NCBI GenBank assembly: GCA_022360375.1
Contig: JAKSCW010000523.1
Coordinates: 1 to 7,240, forward strand
Length of the DNA stretch: 7,240 nt
Source: Balneolales bacterium
Lineage (GTDB): Bacteria > Bacteroidota > Rhodothermia > Balneolales > Balneolaceae
Direction: 5' to 3'
The notes beneath the pieces are model-generated. The model saw nothing but the letters and a program-made list of their open reading frames with translations, ran no database searches and was not told the DNA's origin. Every line of letters begins with the position of its first letter. Within the stretch, counting starts at the first letter, position 1. Below are positions 1 through 6,453 of this stretch, one piece after another. A program made the position numbers and the translations under genes.

Positions 1-124
1 CGCGCGGTGCAAAAAGCCGGAATTCAACACCATGATAGGTTATTGAATATCCTAAACAGGGTTCTTCCTCGATACCCGTTTCGCCTTCTTTGTCCTTTTT
101 GTCACTCTCCTTAAGCGTTTCCAT
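1..124 (-). CDS. Probable glycoside hydrolase family 13 enzyme, N-terminal fragment (runs off the left edge)
   Basis: An open frame begins with ATG at 124-122 and stays open for 41 codons to the window edge. It starts with a charged, low-complexity stretch (METLKESDKKDKEGE...), followed by a segment ending in YHGVEFRLFAPR. The pattern 'G-V-x-F-R-L-F/W-A-P-x-A' is the hallmark first strand of the CBM48/E-set domain that precedes the catalytic barrel in pullulanases, isoamylases, glycogen branching enzymes and related GH13 proteins acting on alpha-glucans. The catalytic part lies outside the window, so the exact enzyme cannot be named. Only one base separates this ATG from the metG stop codon (TAA-C-ATG in the gene's direction) and there is no Shine-Dalgarno sequence, so it is probably co-transcribed and translationally coupled with metG. 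The motif is seen; the family is inferred from about a dozen residues. Confidence 0.55.
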   Translation of the reverse strand, partial: METLKESDKKDKEGETGIEEEPCLGYSITYHGVEFRLFAPR

Positions 125-125
125 G

Positions 126-2159
126 TTACGTGATGGGGCTGCCGTTCTCTGAATTTGTGTCTACAAAAGTTAATCGTCCTTCGCTGTCTTCCGCCATCAG
201 AATCATTCCCTGACTTTCTATACCCATTAATTTTTTAGGTGCCAGATTAGCGACCACGCTTACCTTTTGTCCTACCAGTGTTTCAAAATCCACATGCTTT
301 GCGATTCCTGAAACAATGGTCCGTTGCTCTAATCCTAAATCAACTCTTAGTTCAAGTAATTTATCGGACTTGGGAACGGCTTTATAACTTAAAATTTCGC
401 CGGCGCGCAGATCCAATTTCGCAAAATCTCCAAATTGAATATCCTCTTTGATCGGGGGAAAGGGGGATTCCGGTTCATTGGCTTTTGCCCGTTCTTCTAA
501 ACGGGAGATTTGAGCCTGTATCTGGTCATCTTCTATTTTCGTAAACAATACTTCCTTAGCTGAAACTTTAGTTGTACTACTTAACATCGAATCGCTGATA
601 TCGTTCCAACTCAATCCATCAGCTACTCCCAGCTGGTTTCTAAGTTTTTTCATAGAGGTGGGGAGCACCGGCTCCATCATCACGGATAAGGCAGCGCAAA
701 GCTGTAAACTCACATACAATGTATTGTTACACGCCTGTGGATGGGTGTTGCGTGTTTTCCAGGGCTCGGTTTCTGTAAAATACTTATTCCCAATGCGTGC
801 TAATTGCATGGTTTCGGCAATCGCTTCCTTGAATTTGAAGCCTTCATATGCGGCGGTTACTTTCTCTTTCTGTATTTGAATAGAGGCCAACGCTTCTAAG
901 TCGGTTTTTGTGGGTTCGATGAATTCAGGAACTTTTCCATTTGCGAACTTTTCCGTGAACGATAACGAACGATACACAAAATTCCCGAGAATCGCAGCCA
1001 ATTCATTGTTAACTCTTGCCTGGAAATCGTTCCAGCTAAAATCGGAATCTTTACTTTCAGGAAGGGTGGCACCTAGTGCATATCGTAACAAATCAGGTTC
1101 GAAATCTTCCAGGTATTCATGCAACCAAACTGCCCACCCACGGGAAGTGGAAAGCTTTCGTCCTTCCAGGTTCAGGAATTCGTTAGCAGGTACATTCTTC
1201 GGCAACACATAATCGCCGTGTTCCATCAAAACAATGGGGAACATGATGCAGTGGAATACAATATTGTCCTTCCCGATGAAGTGATAAAGTTCGCAGTCTT
1301 CGTTTTGCCAATAATCTTTCCAGGCATCGGGTTTACCTTGTTCCCGGGCCCATTCTTTAGTGGCAGAGATGTAGCCAATGGGGGCATCGAACCACACGTA
1401 CAGTACTTTTCCTTTCGCTTCTTCTAAAGGAACCGGAACACCCCAGCTTAGATCACGCGTGGCAGCCCGGTCAGCAAGTCCGTCGTGCAGCCAGCTTTTT
1501 ACCTGCCCCATTACATTGGGTTTCCAGTGTTCGCGTGTCTCCAGCCATTTTTCGAGCTTAGGCTGAATATCACCTAATGGCATATACCAATGCTCGGTTT
1601 CTTTTAAAACGGGTTCTTCTCCGGTTAAGGCACTTACCGGGAATTTCAATTCGGTAGGTGAAAGAGAGATACCGCAATTCTCACATTGATCGCCGTAGGC
1701 TTCTTCGTACCCACAATTCGGGCAAATTCCTTTCACATAGCGATCTGGAAGGAACATCTCGGCTTTGGGATCATAGAGCTGTTTTTCCGTTTTCTTTTTG
1801 AAGAAGCCTTTTTCGTGCAACACGGTGAACATGTTTTGAGATGTTTCGTGGTGCACAGGTGAGCTGGTTCGGCCGTAATAGTCGAAGGAGATGCCGAAAT
1901 CTTCGAACACCTTTTTGTTCATTTCGTGGTACCGATCCACGATATCCTGCGGGGTTACTCCTTCTTTTTCAGCAGCAATGGTAATGGGAACGCCGTGTTC
2001 GTCAGAGCCGCAAATATACACGATATCGGCCCCGGTAAGGCGTTTGTAGCGAACATATAAATCGGGAGTGAGGTAAGCGCCAGCCAAATGGCCAAGGTGT
2101 AACGGTCCGTTGGCGTAAGGAAGCGCCGAGGTAACTAAAATTCGTTTCTGGTCAGACAT
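126..2159 (-). CDS. metG: Methionyl-tRNA synthetase, long form with C-terminal tRNA-binding domain
   Basis: Cytoplasmic class I aminoacyl-tRNA synthetase that charges tRNA(Met) with methionine using ATP; essential for initiation and elongation. At 677 residues it has the full bacterial long form. The Rossmann-fold catalytic domain opens with ILVTSALPYANGPLHLGH, giving the HIGH-type signature H21-L-G-H24. A zinc knuckle follows, with cysteines C146/C149 and C159/C162. The second ATP signature is KLSTS (335-339), a variant of KMSKS. A helical anticodon-binding domain spans roughly 385-550. The C-terminal 100 residues (about 578-677, starting DFAKLDLRAGEIL) are a Trbp111/EMAP-like OB fold that aids dimerisation and tRNA binding. 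The ATG at 2159 sits just before the conserved first strand, so the start is secure; no Shine-Dalgarno sequence precedes it. A putative GH13 gene follows after one base. No truncation or frameshift is visible. Confidence 0.97.
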   Translation of the reverse strand: MSDQKRILVTSALPYANGPLHLGHLAGAYLTPDLYVRYKRLTGADIVYICGSDEHGVPITIAAEKEGVTPQDIVDRYHEMNKKVFEDFGISFDYYGRTSSPVHHETSQNMFTVLHEKGFFKKKTEKQLYDPKAEMFLPDRYVKGICPNCGYEEAYGDQCENCGISLSPTELKFPVSALTGEEPVLKETEHWYMPLGDIQPKLEKWLETREHWKPNVMGQVKSWLHDGLADRAATRDLSWGVPVPLEEAKGKVLYVWFDAPIGYISATKEWAREQGKPDAWKDYWQNEDCELYHFIGKDNIVFHCIMFPIVLMEHGDYVLPKNVPANEFLNLEGRKLSTSRGWAVWLHEYLEDFEPDLLRYALGATLPESKDSDFSWNDFQARVNNELAAILGNFVYRSLSFTEKFANGKVPEFIEPTKTDLEALASIQIQKEKVTAAYEGFKFKEAIAETMQLARIGNKYFTETEPWKTRNTHPQACNNTLYVSLQLCAALSVMMEPVLPTSMKKLRNQLGVADGLSWNDISDSMLSSTTKVSAKEVLFTKIEDDQIQAQISRLEERAKANEPESPFPPIKEDIQFGDFAKLDLRAGEILSYKAVPKSDKLLELRVDLGLEQRTIVSGIAKHVDFETLVGQKVSVVANLAPKKLMGIESQGMILMAEDSEGRLTFVDTNSENGSPIT

Positions 2160-2228
2160 TCAGGAAATTTTCGAGTGAGGTTCGAAGATAAACAGCTTTA
2201 CTCAATAATGAATCCCGAATATTCATCA

Positions 2229-2246
2229 CTTCGTAGCTGAACGAAG
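2229..2246 (-). repeat. Small inverted repeat in the metG upstream region
   Basis: Perfect 6-bp inverted repeat (CTTCGT ... ACGAAG) around a 6-base loop, about 70 bases upstream of the metG start. It could be a weak hairpin in a metG leader or an operator half-site pair. There is no T-box-like or SAM-riboswitch-like architecture around it that I can recognise. A 6-bp repeat is easily found by chance, so function is speculative. Confidence 0.25.
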
Positions 2247-2324
2247 ATTCTTATCACACCCGATCATCTCCGAACCTGTGGAAATCTAAATCGCTGATAA
2301 AATTTGTGCTTTTTCAATGAATCC

Positions 2325-2350
2325 GGATCCCTGCCTTCGCAGGGATGACC
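2325..2350. repeat. REP-like dispersed palindrome between abgT and metG
   Basis: Perfect 8-bp stem, ATCCCTGC (2327-2334) and GCAGGGAT (2339-2346), around a 4-base loop CTTC, flanked by GG and CC that can extend the pairing with a small bulge. Read on the minus strand it gives GTCATCCCTGCGAAGGCAGG followed by GATCC. That is the sequence style of the short intergenic palindromes found in many copies in numerous bacterial genomes, whose accidental translations read HPCEGRDP or HPREGGDP. It lies 11 bases past the abgT stop, a usual position for such repeats. It has no T-tract on either side, so it is a poor intrinsic terminator, although such stems can protect mRNA 3' ends. The stem is seen; membership of the dispersed family is from memory. 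Confidence 0.7.
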
Positions 2351-2361
2351 TGTCAAACGTA

Positions 2362-3915
2362 TCACATCGCGGGGTACACATAATTCGCTTCGAAGCTCAA
2401 TGGAATTCCAAATCCCCAATACAGGAGTAAGAAAATCGTCCAGGCAATTCCAAAAATGATCGAATACGGGAGCATAATGGATATTACGGTTCCAATCCCG
2501 GTATTCTTTACATAGCGCTGGCAAAATACCACCACTAACGGGAAGTAAGGTAGTAATGGAGTAATGATGTTAGATACCGAATCGCCTACCCGGTATGCCG
2601 CCTGGGTTAAATCCGGGGAGATTCCTAATTGCATCAACATGGGCACAAAAATTGGAGCAATAAGCGCCCATTTTGCGGAAGCAGAACCCACTAAAAGATT
2701 CACGGTAGCACTCAGGATGATAATTCCAACGATTGTAATCTGCCCGGGAAGTGCCAGAGACTGGAGGAAATTCGCTCCTTTCAGTGCTACTAACAGCCCA
2801 ATGTTGGAGTTGGCAAAGGCATCAATAAACAGCGCGCAGAAGAACGCCATAACAACATAATAACCCATGCTTTGCATCGATTTCGTCATGTTATCGATCA
2901 TATCTTTAGAACTGGAGTACTTCCCGGATGCAAAGCCATATACTACGCCCGGAATCAGCAGTAATACAAAAATCAAAGGTATAATGGCTTGCATAAGGGG
3001 TGCATTGAACGAGGTCAAACTCATTTCTTCCGGATTAGTCATACCAGGACCGCGAAGCGCGGAATCAGCAGGGATTGCCCAAACGATTAAACCAACAATC
3101 CCGAGAACCATAGCTGTTAATCCCATCCAGAACGCGCGGCTTTCTTTGTTAGAAACATCCTCCATTTTCGGCATCGCTTCTTCATCACCGTCCACTTCGG
3201 TTTTTTGAAGTCGTGGTTCCACAATCTTGTCCGTTACATACCACCCAACAACCACAATAAGCAGGGAAGAGGCCGCAGTGAAATAGATGTTGTTCAATGG
3301 GTTCAGCGCAATGTCAGGGTCCAGAATTTTGGCAGCTTCCAGGGTGAAACTCATAATCAGCGGATCGATAGCAGATGGTATGAAGTTCGCTGAAAACCCA
3401 CCCGAAACCCCTGCAAAGGCAGCAGCAATTCCGGCAAGAGGATGTCGCCCTGCCGCATAAAAAATCACCCCTCCTAAAGGAATAACAAGTACGTATCCGG
3501 CATCAGCTGCTGTGTGGCTCACAATCGCGATGAGAATCAGCATCGGGGTGAGTAACATCTTAGGAGTGGCATTCAGTAGTTTCTTCAAGCCCGCATCAAT
3601 CCACCCGGAATTCTCCGCAACTCCAACCCCTAACATCGCAACCAACACGATTCCTAAAGGCGCGAAACTCGTAAAGGTGGTTACCATAGTTGCCAGGAAA
3701 TTCGCCAGGGCTGTTCCTGTAAGCAGATTGTTTACGTTAAGGGCTTCGCCGGTTAAAGGATGAACCTCTCCAAAATCGATGGGTGCCATAATTGCCGATA
3801 ACACCCACACAATGAGCATCAGGAAGAGAAAGAGAACAGCGGGGTCAGGAAGCTTGTTTCCGACTTTCTCAATGCTGTTTAAAAATCGATTAAATAGGGA
3901 GGTTTTTTCTGACAT
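2362..3915 (-). CDS. AbgT-family inner-membrane transporter
   Basis: Polytopic membrane protein of the AbgT (p-aminobenzoyl-glutamate transporter) family. E. coli AbgT imports p-aminobenzoyl-glutamate, while MtrF and YdaH have been reported to export sulfonamides and p-aminobenzoate products. Its 517 residues match the family length. Visible family features are NKLPDPAVLFLF near the N terminus, SHTAADAGYVLVIP (133-146), the hairpin region ANFIPSAIDP (176-185), VNLLVGSASAKWALIAP (405-421) and AYRVGDSVSNIITP (440-453). From memory, YdaH residues N390, W400, P418, R426, D429 and P437 match N406, W416, P434, R442, D445 and P453 here with identical spacing, and D184 likely matches D180. The transport machinery therefore looks intact. 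A charged loop lies at about 238-260. The ATG at 3915 is the natural start, with no Shine-Dalgarno sequence. It follows the methyltransferase gene by 64 bp on the same strand. The physiological substrate cannot be told from sequence. Confidence 0.93.
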   Translation of the reverse strand: MSEKTSLFNRFLNSIEKVGNKLPDPAVLFLFLMLIVWVLSAIMAPIDFGEVHPLTGEALNVNNLLTGTALANFLATMVTTFTSFAPLGIVLVAMLGVGVAENSGWIDAGLKKLLNATPKMLLTPMLILIAIVSHTAADAGYVLVIPLGGVIFYAAGRHPLAGIAAAFAGVSGGFSANFIPSAIDPLIMSFTLEAAKILDPDIALNPLNNIYFTAASSLLIVVVGWYVTDKIVEPRLQKTEVDGDEEAMPKMEDVSNKESRAFWMGLTAMVLGIVGLIVWAIPADSALRGPGMTNPEEMSLTSFNAPLMQAIIPLIFVLLLIPGVVYGFASGKYSSSKDMIDNMTKSMQSMGYYVVMAFFCALFIDAFANSNIGLLVALKGANFLQSLALPGQITIVGIIILSATVNLLVGSASAKWALIAPIFVPMLMQLGISPDLTQAAYRVGDSVSNIITPLLPYFPLVVVFCQRYVKNTGIGTVISIMLPYSIIFGIAWTIFLLLYWGFGIPLSFEANYVYPAM

Positions 3916-3944
3916 CGTAGATTCGATTGATTAGTTGATCGCTT

Positions 3945-3972
3945 AAAATAGTGCCTTTGGGAATGTTTTCAA
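3945..3972 (-). promoter_or_regulatory. Possible promoter for the AbgT-family gene
   Basis: In the 64-bp gap upstream of the transporter, the minus strand reads TTGAAA (3972-3967), 16 bases, then TATTTT (3950-3945). That resembles a -35/-10 pair and also approximates the Bacteroidota TTG / TAnnTT arrangement with 19 bases between TTG and TA. Transcription would begin about 20-25 bases before the ATG. It only partly matches either consensus, and read-through from the methyltransferase gene is equally possible because no terminator is visible there. Confidence 0.35.
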
Positions 3973-3979
3973 GGGAAAA

Positions 3980-4516
3980 TTATGCGTCCCAAAACTTTTG
4001 AAGTAACGCGTAAAGGGTAACACCTGTTGCTACTGAAACATTGAGTGAGTGCTTATGCCCAAATTGGGGAATAGAAACAAATACATCTACCAAAGGCATC
4101 AGTTCATCATCTATTCCGGTTACTTCGTTTCCCATGATAATACAGATGTTCGCATGCTCCTTGGCTTCAAAATCAGGTAGAAAAACACTTTCGTTGGTTT
4201 GTTCAAGGCCTATAACGGAATAACCGTCATCTTTCAGTTTTTGTATAGCTGAAACGATATCATCCACAGCACTCCAATTCACAAATTCTTCCGCACCAAT
4301 AGCTGTCTTTGTAATCTCTGGCCGGGGAGGGCGCGGTGTATAGCCCGAAATCAGTATTTCAGAAATTCCAAATGCATCGCCAGATCGAAATACGGAACCT
4401 ACATTGTGCAAACTTCTGATGTTATGGAGCAATACCTTTACACAGCCCATTTTCTTCGGGGCTGAATGAGCGAGGTTTTCCTTGAGGATTTCTTTGGTGC
4501 TTAACTTACGGGCCAT
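3980..4516 (-). CDS. TrmH/SpoU-family RNA 2'-O-methyltransferase
   Basis: A 178-residue SPOUT enzyme predicted to transfer a methyl group from S-adenosylmethionine to a ribose 2'-OH in tRNA or rRNA. All three family motifs are present. Motif 1 is HNIRSLHNVGSVFRSGDAFG (31-50), with conserved N38 and catalytic-type R44. Motif 2 is IIMGNEVTGID (126-136). Motif 3 is IPQFGHKHSLNVSVATG (149-165), which forms the deep trefoil knot that binds SAM. It lacks the N-terminal L30e-like RNA-binding domain of longer SpoU proteins such as RlmB and has only about 25 extra residues before the core, like the compact tRNA methyltransferases (TrmH, TrmL). The target nucleotide cannot be assigned. The ATG at 4516 gives a basic N terminus (MARKLSTKE). 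It is the first gene of the leftward block and diverges from the MFS exporter across 91 bp. Confidence 0.93.
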   Translation of the reverse strand: MARKLSTKEILKENLAHSAPKKMGCVKVLLHNIRSLHNVGSVFRSGDAFGISEILISGYTPRPPRPEITKTAIGAEEFVNWSAVDDIVSAIQKLKDDGYSVIGLEQTNESVFLPDFEAKEHANICIIMGNEVTGIDDELMPLVDVFVSIPQFGHKHSLNVSVATGVTLYALLQKFWDA

Positions 4517-4523
4517 CTGCTGA

Positions 4524-4544
4524 TTGTAGTTGACGATACTGCAA
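4524..4544. promoter_or_regulatory. Inverted repeat in the divergent intergenic region (possible operator)
   Basis: TTGTAGT (4524-4530) and ACTGCAA (4538-4544) form a 7-7-7 inverted repeat with one mismatch, in the gap between the divergently transcribed methyltransferase and exporter genes. A half-site spacing of 14 bp centre to centre would suit a dimeric regulator, but no regulator gene lies in the window. The repeat overlaps TTGACG (4530-4535). With TATGTT at 4555-4560 (19-base spacer), that is a weak candidate promoter for the rightward exporter. Both calls are low confidence; apart from these I see nothing else defined in 4517-4607. Confidence 0.3.
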
Positions 4545-4607
4545 ATAGAAAAAATATGTTTTCATCCCGAGAGATAATAGGCTAAGTTTTCCCCTCAATT
4601 TTTTTGA

Positions 4608-5837
4608 ATGAAAAAAGAACCCAGACAAGCCGCTCTAGCTTTTATTTTCGTTACCGTTCTCCTTGATGTTATTGGGTTTGGCATCATTATACCTATCATA
4701 CCAGACCTCATAATGATGCTTTCGGGGAAAGGAATTAGTGAAGCCGCGGTAATTGGGGGCTGGTTGATGTTCGTGTATGCCGCTGTTCAGTTCTTTTTCG
4801 CACCAATAATCGGTGGATTAAGTGATCGGTTTGGCCGCAGGCCGGTACTTTTACTTTCCCTCGCAGGATTTGGAATTGACTACCTGATAGCCGGGTTTGC
4901 CCCAACCATCGGGTGGTTGTTTGTGGCACGCTTCATTGCAGGAATAACCGGAGCCAGTATGACTACGGCAAGTGCTTATATTGCGGATGTAAGCCCCCCC
5001 GAAAAAAGAGCCCAGAACTTTGGATTGATAGGTGCGGCTTTTGGGCTCGGTTTCATCATTGGCCCTGTAATTGGAGGCATTCTAGGCGAATATGGCCCCC
5101 AGGTACCATTTTTTGCAGCCGCAGGCCTGGCTTTCATAAACCTGTTATATGGTTATTTCATTTTGCCTGAATCCCTTCCTAAAGAGAAACGACGTACGTT
5201 CGATTTAAAACGGGCAAATCCACTGGGTTCCTTCAAACAAATTAAGGCTTTTCCATTGGTGGGAGGTTTATTTCTCGTATTCTTTTTATTGAACCTGGGG
5301 CAGTCTGCCACACAGGCTACATGGACTTATTTCACCATGGAAAAATTCGCCTGGGATCAAAAAATGGTGGGGTACTCCCTTGGGATTGTAGGGATTTGTG
5401 TGGCTATTGTACAAGGAGGTTTAACCCGAATTGTGATTCCGAAGATAGGAGAGAGCCGTGCCGTTATAGTAGGCTTATTCTTTACCATAGCCGGGTTACT
5501 TGGCATCGCATTTTCGCCCACAGGATTTGTGGTTCTTCTTTTTATACTACCGTATTCTCTGGGAGGATTTACCCAGCCTGCAATCCAGGGAATTATGGCA
5601 AACAGAACGGAAGACAGCCAACAGGGAGAATTGCAGGGAATTTTTACCGGATTGATGAGCTTGACCACCATTTTTGGGCCACCGTTAATGAGTGGTTTAT
5701 TTGGATATTTTACCTCGCCAGCCTCTTCATTGTACTTCCCGGGATCATCCTTTACCATGGGAGCAATTCTATGCGTATTCGCGATGCTCATCGCCATAAG
5801 AACACTTCGGGTACTTCGTTTATCGGTTGCTACTTAA
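4608..5837 (+). CDS. TetA-like (TCR/Tet family) MFS multidrug or tetracycline exporter
   Basis: Inner-membrane drug:proton antiporter of the major facilitator superfamily, 409 residues, with 12 predicted membrane helices in two halves joined by a basic loop (about 191-213). The Tet-family pattern holds along the whole length: LLDVIGFGIIIPIIP with membrane aspartate D20 in helix 1, motif A GGLSDRFGRRPVLL (69-82) in the helix 2-3 loop, ARFIAGITGASM (107-118) in helix 4, motif C GAAFGLGFIIGPVIGG (142-157) in helix 5, and the QQGELQG turn (338-344) before helix 11. These match class A-type TetA proteins closely in order and spacing. Chromosomal members of this group are common in Bacteroidota and often have no proven drug phenotype, so tetracycline resistance should not be assumed. 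The ATG at 4608 precedes the conserved helix 1 by only 10 residues; no Shine-Dalgarno sequence is present. No regulator gene accompanies it. An intrinsic terminator follows 62 bp after the stop. Confidence 0.92.
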   Translation: MKKEPRQAALAFIFVTVLLDVIGFGIIIPIIPDLIMMLSGKGISEAAVIGGWLMFVYAAVQFFFAPIIGGLSDRFGRRPVLLLSLAGFGIDYLIAGFAPTIGWLFVARFIAGITGASMTTASAYIADVSPPEKRAQNFGLIGAAFGLGFIIGPVIGGILGEYGPQVPFFAAAGLAFINLLYGYFILPESLPKEKRRTFDLKRANPLGSFKQIKAFPLVGGLFLVFFLLNLGQSATQATWTYFTMEKFAWDQKMVGYSLGIVGICVAIVQGGLTRIVIPKIGESRAVIVGLFFTIAGLLGIAFSPTGFVVLLFILPYSLGGFTQPAIQGIMANRTEDSQQGELQGIFTGLMSLTTIFGPPLMSGLFGYFTSPASSLYFPGSSFTMGAILCVFAMLIAIRTLRVLRLSVAT

Positions 5838-5866
5838 GCTTTGCTCGAAAAAACTAGACAAACAGC

Positions 5867-5887
5867 CCAAATACCCGTATTATTTGG
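5867..5887 (+). repeat. Inverted repeat upstream of the terminator
   Basis: CCAAATA (5867-5873) and TATTTGG (5881-5887) form a perfect 7-bp inverted repeat with a 7-base loop, 30 bp past the exporter stop and 13 bp before the strong terminator stem. It is AT-rich, so as RNA it would be a weak hairpin. It could be an operator or part of a greA leader, or simply a second 3'-end hairpin of the exporter mRNA. Confidence 0.35.
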
Positions 5888-5899
5888 CGTTCTATTAAC

Positions 5900-5934
5900 A
5901 AAGCATCCGGCCATCAGCGGAATGCTTTTTTTTT
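5900..5934 (+). terminator. Intrinsic (rho-independent) terminator between the exporter and greA
   Basis: AAAGCATCCG (5900-5909) pairs with CGG-A-ATGCTTT (5918-5928): a 10-bp stem with one bulged A and an 8-base loop, running straight into nine consecutive T residues (5926-5934). This is a textbook intrinsic terminator for rightward transcription and most simply ends the exporter transcript. It also lies only 29 bp upstream of the greA start. The greA promoter must therefore lie either in those 29 bp (GATAAT at 5949-5954 is a weak -10 candidate, which would give a nearly leaderless message) or upstream of the hairpin, in which case the hairpin would act as an attenuator. Confidence 0.88.
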
Positions 5935-5963
5935 ATTTATACAACTACGATAATCCTGTATAC

Positions 5964-6437
5964 ATGAGTACTATTCAATATCTATCGCAGGAAGGCTATG
6001 ACAAGCTGGACGCTGAACTGAAAGATTTAAAAACCCGAGGAAGAAGAGAAATAGCAGCGGAAATTGCAGAAGCCCGTGCAAAAGGGGATCTAAGCGAAAA
6101 TGCTGAATACGATGCAGCAAAAGAAGCGCAGGGGCATATGGAAGATCGTATCACTAAATTGGAAGATATTCTTGCAAACGCCCGGATATTAGATGCCAAG
6201 GATTTAGATTTATCCCAGGTTCGGGTATTAACTAAAGTCACAATTCTGAACAAAAAGGTAGGTAAAGAAATGACCTACACGTTGGTTTCTGCTAATGAAG
6301 CAGATTTCAAGGCGAACAAAATTTCCATTGATTCACCTATCGGAAAAGGTCTGTTGGGAAAAAAGGTAGGGGATGTAGCGGAAGTTAAAGTTCCTGCGGG
6401 AATGCTGGAGCTCGAAATTCTTAAGATCGAAATCTAA
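5964..6437 (+). CDS. greA: Transcription elongation factor GreA
   Basis: Cytoplasmic factor that enters the secondary channel of RNA polymerase and stimulates cleavage of backtracked RNA, rescuing stalled complexes. At 157 residues it matches the family's usual length of about 158. The N-terminal antiparallel coiled coil covers roughly 8-75 and carries the GreA signature EIAEARAKGDLSENAEYDAA (33-52), with the acidic tip residues D42 and E45 matching D41 and E44 of E. coli, which coordinate the catalytic magnesium. The C-terminal FKBP-like domain (about 84-157) includes ISIDSPIGKGLLGKKVGD. The start is placed at the ATG of MSTIQYLSQEGY because family members begin there. The same frame is open upstream from a TTG at 5841, but that extension would run through the terminator stem and has no homologous character. 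There is no Shine-Dalgarno sequence. It is followed after 16 bp by the Nudix gene, probably in one operon. Confidence 0.96.
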   Translation: MSTIQYLSQEGYDKLDAELKDLKTRGRREIAAEIAEARAKGDLSENAEYDAAKEAQGHMEDRITKLEDILANARILDAKDLDLSQVRVLTKVTILNKKVGKEMTYTLVSANEADFKANKISIDSPIGKGLLGKKVGDVAEVKVPAGMLELEILKIEI

Positions 6438-6453
6438 ACTCGGAAGGCTTTTT

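Noticed and set aside
2183..2190. TATCTTCG on the minus strand before metG, close to the Bacteroidota -7 element TAnnTTTG
   Set aside because: The nearest upstream TTG is only about 13 bases away, too short for the usual spacing, so I cannot support it as a promoter.
2264..2524. An 86-codon minus-strand frame upstream of metG containing HPCEGRDPDS
   Set aside because: It overlaps the end of the AbgT-family gene in another frame, and its only familiar motif is the accidental translation of the palindromic repeat. It is not a gene.
4994..5007. Run of seven C followed by G and six A inside the exporter gene, as a possible slippage or phase-variation site
   Set aside because: The frame is intact across it, and it simply encodes S-P-P-E-K. 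One 7-base run is not enough to suggest programmed switching.
5357..5797. A 146-codon minus-strand frame opposite the exporter gene
   Set aside because: It is the antisense of membrane-helix coding sequence, is rich in I, P and T as expected for that, and lacks any recognisable domain.
4608..5837. Exporter as an acquired tetracycline-resistance determinant
   Set aside because: There is no TetR-type regulator, transposon end or compositional shift next to it, and it sits between housekeeping genes. It looks like a resident chromosomal member of the family.
5841..5963. In-frame upstream extension of greA from a TTG at 5841
   Set aside because: It would translate through the terminator stem and add 41 residues absent from GreA proteins. 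MSTIQYLSQEGY matches the normal N terminus.
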